Assembly: GCA_021014325.1 (NCBI GenBank)
Contig: CM037472.1
Span: 30,962,234 to 31,026,233 of the forward strand
Direction of reading: 5' to 3'
Length of the DNA stretch: 64,000 nt
From: Plazaster borealis
Taxonomy: Eukaryota; Echinodermata; Asteroidea; Forcipulatida; Labidiasteridae
The notes beneath the pieces are model-generated. The model was not told the origin of the DNA, did no database searches, and saw only the letters and a program-made list of their open reading frames with translations. The position numbers and the translations under genes were made by a program. Position 1 is the stretch's first letter; every line of letters begins with the position of its first letter. Shown here in pieces: positions 36,801 through 48,800 of the stretch.

Positions 36801-39800
36801 TGTTGTAAAAAACCTCCCTGATTGTTGTACAAAACCTCCCTGATTGTGAGATGCAAGAGATGCAAAAGTTGGCAGCTCTGACAGTGCGAGTAAAAAAAAA
36901 AGGGGCCCCTTTATTTTTCATTAGGATTTCTCTTGATTTCAGGATCTTTCCTCAATTCTTGTTTTGCCTCCAGCTTTCATGAAGGATGTGAACGTGTCAT
37001 CAAGAGGCGAAGAAAAACATGCTAGGGTCGAAACGTCAGGCCATTAACTAGTTTGAAGTCTGTCATGTCCAAAAGACTTTCCCAAGCCTCAAGTTTTACC
37101 CATTGGTGGTGATGAAGACAGTCCATAAATCCTCTAAAACAAAATGTCTTGTAGACTCGGTTAGCTTCATTCTCAAAATGTCTGCCCACTAGTGAGGATT
37201 TTCCAGTCTTCCATGACACAGACTTCAAAAGAAAACTGCACTTGTGCTTAATTTGTAATCAAACCTATGTTTTTATTTCCCTCTTCAGACATTTGCCTGT
37301 GAGAAGGTTATCTTTTGTAATTCCCGAGTCATGTGTCTATTACTGCGATGGGAAACTATGTATGCAGGGCTTGCAAATGGTTGTGTCACTGTTATTAACC
37401 TAAAGGTAAGTATTTATCCAATCAGCTTATTTATTTATTTATTTTATCAGAAAATGGGTTTAAATTATCAAGAAACAGAAGAGCTGAATCAGCAGCTATA
37501 TCCTGCAGTATTGAGAAGAAACTTTAAGGGGCACATTACCTTAAGATCTCGCTGTTTTCACAAAACTTTTTGCTGTTTGGAATTACTCCTTATCCTTTTT
37601 AAGAGTTGTGTATGCACTAAAATAACCTACAGTGTGTTGTGAGTATTAGTGAGTAGTGATTAAAAAACATAAATTTGCCTCTGGAAATACAACCAGTGGA
37701 ACACCCGCTCCGCTATTTTGTGGAGTCAAAAATTTGGTTCTTCAAAATAGCGGACCATGTTCTGTCATGAAATTACACAAAAAACACAATTTTCAAGGGA
37801 TATTTGTGAATCATAATATTCTACTTTTTAAAATATCTTTCCAACCATATTTATTTCATAACAAACGCTTTTTATAGCCCAAAGCGCCCGATCCGAGAGC
37901 ATTGTGCCCTTTGATTTGAGCTTGAGGAAGGATAGGTTAGTTAGAAAACTAAATATATCGGTATTTGACAGATTAATGCCCCATGTTTCTTGATTCAAGG
38001 ACTTGATTTCATAAATCACTACGATTTATCTCAAGATAGTTTGTCAATGTTGCCATAGTGGTTTATATTGTGACATCAGAATAGTACATTCATACTTTTA
38101 ACCATCATTACTTGCAAACTACATCCTGGCCGTTGATAAAAATAGTTTGATCCTTTCTGCCTTCACACTGCTTTTTATAGCACTTTTGTGAATTCCATTT
38201 TATGTGCATCAGTTTGTCCAGATTGTAACTACCTAAAGTGGTAGATAATACTGCCATTTGATTGGTTGTAGCTTTGCAAAGGTTTCTAGAGTTACTCAAT
38301 ACGAGCGAAACTGCCTGCAAAGCAAGGATTATTTTTTCATTGAGTTTATATTTCACTGCAAAGTAAAGGCATTATACAGGATTGGTAAGGATAAATTGTT
38401 ACAACCAAAATTAAAGAACAATGTGTTGACATGCTGAAAATCGTGCATGGTTTTTCACTATTTTCTCCTGACTCACACAACGGATTAAGCCCCAAATTTT
38501 CACAGGTTTGTTATTTCATGTCTACGGTTGATCACACAAAACATGCACACTATCTGCCACTTTTTTTGTCAGCTCTACCAATCCTGTATAATACCTTTAA
38601 ATTCCACTGTGCTTTTGCAATTTACATGAATTACGAAGCAGGTTTTACATCTGTGTCTCTTTTTATATCTTTGTATGTTGTACTTGGAGTTGATATTTGT
38701 TTTGTCTTCCTTAGGATTTCACAACAGAGACATTGCGATGCAAGAGAGATGTCCTCATTGAAAGTATGATCACAGCCAGTTACAAGGGAAAAGCCTGTCT
38801 GGTAATTGCCTACTCAGATAACACAGTGGGTGTGCATTCTCTGGCTGATGGGAATCAGCATGTGTATCTCAAAGGACACACCAAATCCGTACTGTGCTTG
38901 GGGGTAAGTCACCCCTTTGAGGGTACAACTTGTTTTAAAAGAAAAGATAAACTACTGGGCCCAATTTCATAGAGCTGCTTAAAGGTATCGTACACGTTTG
39001 GTAATTACTCAAAATATATATTAGCATGAAAACTGACTTGGTAACAAGTAACAGAGAGCTGTTGGTAGTATAAAACATTGTGAGAAACGACTCCCTCTGA
39101 AGTAACGTTGTTTTTGAGAAAGAGGTAATTTCTCACTAAAATAATAAAAGACTTCTAGCTAGAAGCCTTTTGTTCCTATCTGAAAGCACACAAATTTGTA
39201 CAACAAGGGTGTTTTTTCTTTCATCATTTTCTTGCAACTTCGATGACCAATTGAGCCCAAATTTTCACAGGCTTGTTATATTATGCATATGTTGGGATAC
39301 ACCAAGTGAGAACACTGGTCTTTGACAATTACCAAACGTGTACGATGCCTTTAAGCACAAAAAGTAGCTAAGCACAAAATAATTATGCTTACCAGAATAA
39401 GGTTACCAGCCAAAATACCATGTCTTATGTACAGTTTATGACTGGTATCCTGCTCCTTTTTGCTTACCAGAAAATTGTTAAGCAATATTTCCTGCTTAAG
39501 CAGCTTTATGAAGCTGCTTAAGCACAAAAAGTAGTTAAGCACAACAAAATTACGCTTACCAGAATAAGGTTACCAGCCAAACTACCATGTCACATGTACA
39601 ATTTTTGACTGGTATCCTGCTCATTTCTGCTTAGCAGACAATTGTTAAGCAATATTTTCTGCTTAAGCAGCTCTATGAAATTGGGCCCTGCAGGTTAAAG
39701 GTAGGGTCATTGTTTGGTTTTTGTCAACGTAATGCCGATTTATAGGCAAAACTATAAAGAAAGATATATAAAAGACACCCTTGAAAGTTTTAGCTCAATA

Positions 39801-42800
39801 CAGTGTCTACTTGCTGAGAAAACAGCAACAAACTGTCACAGTATTTTTACAAAAACGTTGAGTCAATCCAAGTTTATCGTGGTGAGAGCAGGTACCAACT
39901 GAATCTCTGGCCACAGCATTCGCGAACGGACACCAACTCTCGGAAATCTGAGAAACAATTCATGCATGAATCGTTTCTCAGAATGTTTTTTTTATTGATT
40001 TCTAATCTACAGGGGGTATGTCAGACGAAATAATTTCCCAGGATGCTCACTACCATTACCATCTTTATAACAAGTAAGCTTTCGGATAGAAATTTACACT
40101 TGTATGACCGTTGTATGACCCAACCTTTAAGTAAGAAAGGGGCTCTGAGGTCAAATTTAGTTTTGTGATGCACTCATTTTCTTCTTGTCTTGGTGGTTAC
40201 TGCACCAACACTCCTTCTCAGGGGTCACACAGGCAGGGTCGGTTGTGCGCATGGAATTGCCAGAAACTGGGTTCTTTTACTTGCATTACACAAACCACGG
40301 GACTTACGGCTTTACGTCCCATCCCAAGGACGAAGCAATAATGGTCAAGTGTCTTGCTTAAGTACACAAAGTGTCAAGACCGGGACCCGAACCCACACTC
40401 TGCTGATCAGAAACACCACAGCTTGAGTCCGGTGCTCTTGACCGCTCGGTCACAACACGCCAATAGATAGAGTCCTTGTGCAAGTCGAAAAAATGTCATA
40501 TAGTCTCTTACCTCATGTTAAAATGGTGTAAAATGTGATTTTATTTTGATAGTCTCTCAGAGGGAATTTTGAAACACGACGTAAGTGGATGCCAACAAGA
40601 AATGGGTCTGTACATTCCACACAGGAACTTTTCACAAGTCTAAACAAGCTCAACTTCAATGTCATTTGATTGAACATCATAGGAATTCCGGAATGCACTG
40701 AAACATTCCCTGCGCATAAAGTTGCATACCCATATATTTACAATGTGAGGTTGTTGGATTGTTTTTGAAGTTACCAGATTAAGCATTGGAAGGGTTTCAA
40801 AGACAATGGCATTTTACACCGTTATAATGTGAGGTAAGAGACTTGCAAGTGTTTCTCCACTTTCATATTAAGGACTCTATTGGAAAATGAGTGTATCACA
40901 AAACTTTATTTGACCTTGGAACCCCTCTTTAATAAATATGCTGCTATTGATGTTATGCGCTTTTAGTCAATCCACATCAGGTACACTCTTCGTGACACGT
41001 GTAAATATATTACTTCAGATATGTGTAGAGGGAAGAGTGAAATCATACATTGTAGCCGTGTGCAAGCATATTATGAGATGAGACCAAGTGTGACCAAAAC
41101 ATTTTTTTGGATGGTATTCGATACATGCATCAAGTAGAAAGTTTATAAAGGACATGCAAAGAAAATAGTAGGACCGGAATGCACTTAAAATGTTCAAAAA
41201 GGTTTTTTTCGTTTATGAAGCTTCTCCCGTATCGAGTGAGAATCGTGTATTGAAAAACAAACTTTAGAAAATGTATGAGGCGTCATGTACAATTCCTTAT
41301 AGAAGGGGGGGGGGAATGGTTCAGGGGAAACCACAAGAAGAACAGGTGTAGGTGGGAGGGGGAAGGATGGAATGGAGGGAGGGTGTAATACTATTTTAGA
41401 TTACTATCTATCAAATAAAATAAAATACATAAGATTTGTCCACAATATGAGAAAATTATAGTTATAACAGACAACTGAACTGTTTTTTTTTGTAATGCTT
41501 TTGTTTTTGGTCTTTTCAAGGTGTTAAACCATCAAGTCTACAGTGGATCTGCAGACAGAAAAGTACTTATACATGACATGAGGGTAGGTGTTTTTTTCAA
41601 ACTGAATGCAAGAAATCTATTTGAATATTGCTGTGATTATGTAATTCGTAACAACAAAGTAGGATTTTAAAGCTTTCCATTGTCTTGGAGTAGACTGTGA
41701 AAGTCTTGTGCGTATTCAAACTTCTGGAACCGATTTGGTCCCAACCATATAAAGTTGTTTCAAACCTATATAGTTGTAGATATATACCATAAAACTAACC
41801 TGTGAAAATTTCATTTCAAAAGGTGGTAGCATTTTTGAGATATTGCCGAAAATCTGGAGCGGTTATGTCCATGCAGGAAGAATAATCTGCATTGGAATAC
41901 ACACTCTGAGAAGCGTTACGCGTAGCGTTATGCGTAACGCTTCTCAGATTCAAATTTTTTGGTGATAAAAAGTGATATACTTTTCCATAACCGCAGTGCT
42001 TATAAGTGAAAAGTTTCTCAAAATGCATTATACTATCCAAAGCTGCTGTACTTCTTACCAAGTAAGCTTTTATTGCCATTAATTATCAGAGTCATTACCA
42101 AACATGTATGATGCCTTTAACATAGTTTATTGGTATGCAAATTCTATCATATTGTTGGGAAAGTAAAATTTAGCCATGAAATGTATGCAAAAGAAAACTA
42201 AATCTTAGAAATCAACAAAGAAAACTGAAAATATGACTTGATCTTTTTTTCTGGTTACTTGTAAACAATTAAGAATTTTGCCCGCTGACGTTTGTGTTGA
42301 CATTAAACCTATTTAATGGTCGCACAAATTTGGGCATGATTTGCCAATGGTGTTTCTAAAAAAAACAAGCATCCTTGTCCCAAATTTTGTTTAAATGTTA
42401 ATTTTAACAATTTGTTTGTAATATAAAAAAACATGAAATTGTATTTATTTCAAACTGCAATGGTTTATTTTTATTTTCAAGAATTTTGTATAAATAGAAT
42501 TTAACAAGAAAATTTGATTTCATAAAAAAATGTAGCCTTTGGTCGATTTGTTTTCTCTTTCTGGATACGTACGAGATTCAAAGAAACATTAATCAATCGT
42601 GTTAAAAAGAATGTTTCTGAGAAGAAACAGCAAGGGATTTTTCAAAACATTAAGAATTATCTCATTTCTGGTTCTTCTCAGAGCTACCACTTCCCTCCTC
42701 AAGGAGAGATTGCTGTTAGTTGGTTATTACCTTCAAACTCATTTATTGGCTCAAACAACCTAAACCAAATCCCATCATTTTAAGGATTTGGAAAGAACAT

Positions 42801-45800
42801 GTTAGTTGTTAAGGGAATTACCAGTAAACTGAGACTTCAGAGTATTTCAATGTATCACAAGCTGAAAAATGTTCTTATTTAAAAGTACTATACAGGATTG
42901 GTGGAGCTGACAAAATAGTTGCAGACAGTGTTCATGTTTTGTGTGATCAACCATGTACATGAAATAACAAACCTGTGAAAATTTGGGCTTAATCCGTTGT
43001 GTGAGTCGGGAGAAAATAGTGAAAAACCATGCACAAGTTTCAGCATGTAAACACATTGTCCTTAATTTGGGATGTAACAACAAAAATCAGCTTTTGCGTT
43101 TTACTTTTTTTAGGTTTTCAGATACAGTTTTCTCTGAGACTTCTTGGACTTCATTTCAGAGGGAAATGTTTCACAGAAAAAATGGTTCTGGTATGAACTT
43201 CATATATGATACTGCTTTTTAAAACGGAATATTTTTTTCCAGAATATTTTATTTTTGTAAAATTAATTTTGTTTCCCTACCTTCCGTCCCAAATTTTTCA
43301 GAGCATGTTAGTGGAAACAAACAATTAATTTTATAAGGCCTCACGGACTACAATTTACCAATGATGTTCTATAGCAGTGTGGCGTGTCGTGGCCGAGCGG
43401 ATAAGAACACCGAATTCAAGCTCTGGTGTTTCTGATCAGTAGAGTGTGGGTTCGAATCCCAGTCGTGACACTTGTGTCCTTAAGCAAGACACTTAACCAC
43501 ATGCTTCGTCCTTCGGATGGGACGTTAAGCCGTAGGTCATGTGTGTTGTGTAATACACGTAAAAGAACCCAGTGCACTTATCGTTAAGAGAAGGGGTTCG
43601 CCCCGGTGTTCCTGGTTTGATTGGCTGCATATTGCGCCACAGCACCTTGTAAACATGGTGCTGTGCAAAGGAATAGGTCTCATACTTCAACACGTAACTT
43701 CACTTACCTTGTAGGAAAAATACTGAGCGCCAGGAGTGTCAAGTCTGACAGACATGGCGCGTCATAAATGTTCACTATTATTTTTATTATTATTATTATA
43801 GCGTTACATTCCTGTATAATACCTGTAACTCTGTATCTCAAAGGTATCACATAAATTTTGGATGCTCTATTGCAGGAACCTTTTGGCAACCAGTCAGTGT
43901 TTTAACTGAGATGGCTGATTGATACTTTGGGAGTCAATAGATTGGAAAGAAGATTCAAGTTTTTCATAAAATGCCTTCATTTTCAGTCTTTTTTTAAAGG
44001 CACTGAACATGTTTGGAAATTGTCAAAGACCAGTGTTCTCACTTGGTGTATCCCAACATATGCATAAAATAACAAGCCTGTGAAAATTTGGGCTCAATTG
44101 GTCATTGAAGTTGCAAGAAAATGATGAAAGAAAAAACACCCTTGTTGTACAAATTTGTGTGCTTTCAGATAGGAATAAAAACTTCTTGCAAGAAGTTTTT
44201 ATTTTTTTAGTGAGGAATTACCTCTTTCCCAAAAACTATGTTACTTCAGAGGGAGTCATTTCCTACAATGTTTTATACTATCAACAGCTCTCCATTGCTT
44301 GTTACCAAGTAAGTTTTTATGCTAATATTTGTTTTGAGTCATTACTAAACAGGTACGATACCTTTAAAAATTGTAATAACTTTTTTTTGTGTTTGAGATA
44401 GACAGGAAAAAAAACTAAAACTATCAAACACCATGGCAATGCAGTGACAGCCTTGATTGTTAGTTCTCTGTACTTGATCACCGCTTCATTGGATAAAAAA
44501 GTTCGTCTCTTCAGTGCACAGGTGAGTAAATATAAACACATGAGGGCGCTATGCCAATTTTGTTTTTTCCTAAAATGACCTTCTTACGGGAAAACTGTTG
44601 GTCGGACACAATGTAACCGCCAGTTCTTTTCAGAACCACCTCGACTCATAAGCCGCGTTCATATTAGAATAATATTTAACCAAGACCATAGGTAACATTA
44701 CAATGGGTAAATCTTACCGGTGTCGACACTTGGATTATTTGACTATGGTAAACTAACCGAGACGATGGTGAAACAAACCGACTGACCAAATATATACACA
44801 TGAGGGCGCTATGTTAGTGACTTTTATCCAGATGTGACAAAATTCAAGACTTAGCTTGTAAACAATGGATGATGAGAAGTACAGCAAAGAAAAGTAAGAA
44901 AAACAATGCAAGCAAAGGGACGCAATTTCTGAGTTCTGTATACCGTCGCGGCAGCAACATGAGTGTGAACATCACCAGTACATGCATGTCGTAGTTCACT
45001 TCCGTGGGTCATGTGATCATTGCTGTGCAGAGAACCGGACGTGGTATTTTACTGGCCGGTTTTACCGGGAAGATGCATTCGCACTGGTGGCTCGGTTAGT
45101 TTGACCAGGTTAGTTTACCTGGGCAGAAGGTGGTTGGTTAAACTACCCATTGGACTCCGTTAAGTTACCTGGGTGAAATTTTCCTTGGCTGTTCACACTT
45201 GACCTAAAATGGTCAAGTTAGCCATTGTGCTTGGTTAGTTTACCCAAAAGAAGTTCAATGCGAACACGGCTATAGAGAGAGTTTTGTGTACATGGTGTCG
45301 CCGCAAACCTCACTAGATTGTATTCCTACCATGCGCAAATTTCAAATCCCACTCACAATGTATGTGAAATACCCTGAAATGGTTTTTTGGGGGAAAGTTA
45401 AATGAAAGTGCTTTGGTTATTTTTCTGGACGTTGTGTTCTTGTTTACAGAACGGGAAGCTTGGAAGAGTAATAGCTGAGTGCCCTTACATGATATCTTGT
45501 ATGATTCGCATAAAAAAAATGGTGAGTTAAATCATGCTTCTTTTTTTCTTCATAGAATGGACCATGCAAGTCTTGCATGCATTCCAACATTGGGACCTGT
45601 TTAAATGTGGAATTTGTTCCCTTCACACATTAAAGCAATGTATGTGTCAGGCATTTGATTTCTCAGGATTTTTCCAGATTTTAGGATTTCCTTGAGCCCT
45701 TCCAATTTTCTTGAAAGAAAGCAATCACTAAATAGAGAAAGAAATAGTCCACATTGTTTTCAAACTTGTAGTTATGTACTGCTGGTGATGCACAGAGTCT

Positions 45801-48800
45801 GTAAACAACATAAAGTGTAACATTTTTTGAGGTCCTGGGTCTACTAAAGGGGGAACCCAGGCCCTCAAGACTTTCTTTGAAATTGTTCACATTCCTCAAA
45901 TCTCATCCCTGGCTTGAGAAACCAAGGTCCCCAAAGTGCTTCAAATGCGCAAGAGACTTGCACGCTCTATTGTAAACACCAGCAGTACTGTCCTGCATTT
46001 TGTAGTGTATGTATGGTTTAACTTTTTCATTAAAATATATAGTAGGAAATAAACATTTTCCCATTGCCTGTTGTTACAGTTGTTATAACAGCTCATTAAG
46101 CTCAATTTTTTTATTTTATTGATGACCAACAGCGGTTACCATAAAATAAAATAAGAAATAAGAAAGCATAAAAAACATTCAATAAAATAAATATATAACT
46201 ATTTAAGAAAACCATAAAAGTAAAAATATATAACAACGCAAACATTATTTAGAATTAACATTAAAAAAAAAGTATAGTAACTAAACATGTAATTAATTCA
46301 ACAATATGCAAATTAACCTTTAAAATGTCCAAGAAGATCCACATCAATAACCAGAAAGAGAAAATTAATAAAACATAAATAAAAATCACGTCTTCAGCGT
46401 GTTTATGGCGGTGGGTTATATCAAACCACAGGACATTCTTAAGGTATGGACAATAAAGGCACATCTTTGTAAGCCTGATACTTGTTTGCTCCTACCAGAG
46501 CAAACTGGGGATCTCTTTGGAGGTGGGGGGGGGGGACTTGAGCTCACCCACTCAAGATCCTCCCTTGACGATCTTCTGTTTGTTATACCTGCCAGTGCTG
46601 ATTGTGAAGCTCAGAAAAGTGAATTTAATCACTATACTAGCCAAGAATCCCATGGAGAGGATACAAAGAAAGAAAATTCAGTTTTAGATGTGGGAGGAAA
46701 ACCCCAGAGAAATACTTTAGGGAAACCCACGCAGTCGGGTAGGGACTGAAAACCCAATCCACATAGTTTCCCGGTGGGAAGGCGAGGAAAGATACCACAA
46801 CACCAACTACACCACTCCACCAACCCAACCCCAAAAAATATTATATGCAGCTATTTATTTTTACAGGATCGTTTTACAATATGTTTCGTGGAATATTGAA
46901 ATGAAAGTAATCGTCTATAAAATAAACCCAATGCCTTAATACTGAATGATCGTTTTATTTCAAAATAACACAGCTGTATGTTGGATATACCAACGGTTAT
47001 GTGGAAGCAATAGATGTCAAACCAAACAGTACGAGAACTTGGAGTGTGACAAAGAAGCCCAAGGAGAAACCAACTATGTTCGACTGTGAGGTAATTTTAT
47101 GCTTGGGCAATAACAGTGTGAGGACACGGTCTTCACTGCATGGTAATGACCTTGGTTGGTGGCTTGCTGCTGTTAACGGACCAAGCCAAGGGTGAGGTCC
47201 ATTAACAGCAGCCAGCCATCAAACCTGCCTGGAATGCTATAGTCTTTGAGAAAAGAGTAAAACAAAGTTTTTTTATCTTGTGAGTTGTTTTATTATTAAT
47301 TTGTTTTATGCGATATCGCCTAACAACACAAGGCCGGACGGCCACTTCAAGGTGAGGGCTACACTTAACTGATTAGGGCTATCGACCCAAATCAACTGCC
47401 ATCAGGGGCACGTTGCCACCTACTCCTGGGGCTGAAACAGGGTTACCCCCTTCACAGTTCGTAAGGATGTAGGCATGGGTATCATCCGCTAGGAGCCTGG
47501 CTGGTAGAGCAGAATGCACTACCTTCCCAACTTTTTACATAGCAATTATGGTTAAGTGCCTTGCTCAAGGGCACAAGTGTCACGACCGGGATTCGAACCC
47601 ACACTCTGCTGCTGACAACACCAGAGCATGGGTCCAGTGAACTAGACCGCTCGGGTCTTGGGCAATTACCATTGTTATACCATGGTAATAGATTGTGAAT
47701 TTTATTGATCAAGAACTAATCATGCAGTGTGCTACAGATACACATGTACATGGTTCTCAGTGGAATGTGAGTGATGTACCCAGGGTACATTACGTTGATC
47801 GTGACCACCCAGGGGTGAATGGCACCCGAGGCAAAGCCAAGGGTAGGGGGAAACAATTGTATAGTGTTGTTTCATAGAGCTGCTTAAGCAAAAAAAGTAG
47901 GTAAGCACAAAACATTCCTGCATACTGGAATAAGGTATTACCAGCTAATATACCGTTCTTTATGTACCCTGCTATATTTTGCTTAGCAGAAGAATAGACC
48001 TTATGCATTGACGTTATCAATTGACGTCACAAGATTGGCCAATGAACAACCTCCTTTTGACCTCTAGGCGAGGGCGCCCTACTGTTATGACATCATGTGC
48101 ATAAGGTCTATTCAGCAGCTCTATGAAATTGGGCCCTGGACTTCCACGTTCTTGGGCACACCGCTTCCCAGTGAGCTTACCCAGTGTTTAGAGGCCAGCT
48201 TGATTGCCTATGTAGTAACTGGTGCCACAAATCTTTAAATTACTTAAAGAGGGTCTCCAAGGTTAAATTAAGTTTTTTGATGTGCTAATTTTCCAATAGA
48301 TAGAGTCCTCATGAAAGATGGGAAAAAATCACAAGTCTCTAGCCTTACGTTAAAATGGTGTAAAATGTCATTTTATTTGACGCTCTTTTAGAGCAAAATT
48401 TGAAACATGATATCATCGGACAGCAAAAACAAATAGGTTGTACATTCCAAAGAGAAATTTCTGCTCCATTCAAAAGGTAAAATTCAATTCAGGAATGAAC
48501 TGAAAATTCTTTGTAGAAAAATGTACAGACTGTGTGACATCAAACGTTTTTGGAATTTGAAAAAAGTTTCATTTGAAGAGTATCAAGCACAGTGCATTTT
48601 ACACCATTTTAATGTGAGGTTAGAGACTTTTTTTCCCCGTTTTCATAAGGACTCTATGTGTTAGAAAAACGAGTGGATTACAAAACTGAATTTGACCTTG
48701 GAGCCCCACTCTAACAACCTTTGACGAGGTATAATAAAACGTTGGTTGAATTGTTCTTGTTTTTGACTCAGTGGTTTGATTGTGGCGTCCAAGTCAAGAC

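Larger units (their letters stand above)
41686..42575. mobile_element. Family G copy split by a TTAA-type insertion (intron 11)
   Basis: The left part (AGACTGTGAAAGTCTTGTGC...GGTCCCAACC) at 41686-41756 and right part (42224-42575, including GACTTGATCTTTTTTTCTGG and TTCAAGAATTTTGTATAA) are in the order seen in the element at 19219-19799. Between them lies a TTAA-type element ending GTATGATGCCTTTAA. Confidence 0.65.

Noticed and set aside
36343..36848. CRISPR-like array
   Set aside because: The 22-bp units are directly adjacent with no spacers, and the DNA is a eukaryotic intron.
36298..36921. Long minus-strand open frames (up to about 200 codons) of repeated NNQGGLLQQSGR type
   Set aside because: They are produced by the 22-bp minisatellite, are open in several frames, and lie inside an intron within a foldback element.
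37022..37228. Minus-strand frame SLVGRHFENEANRV... as a gene
   Set aside because: A retroelement remnant is possible, but the similarity is too weak to call and there is no start or splice support.
43383..43471. Functional tRNA-Leu or tRNA-Ser gene
   Set aside because: A and B boxes are present, but the acceptor stem does not pair and a SINE body follows that is shared with other copies.
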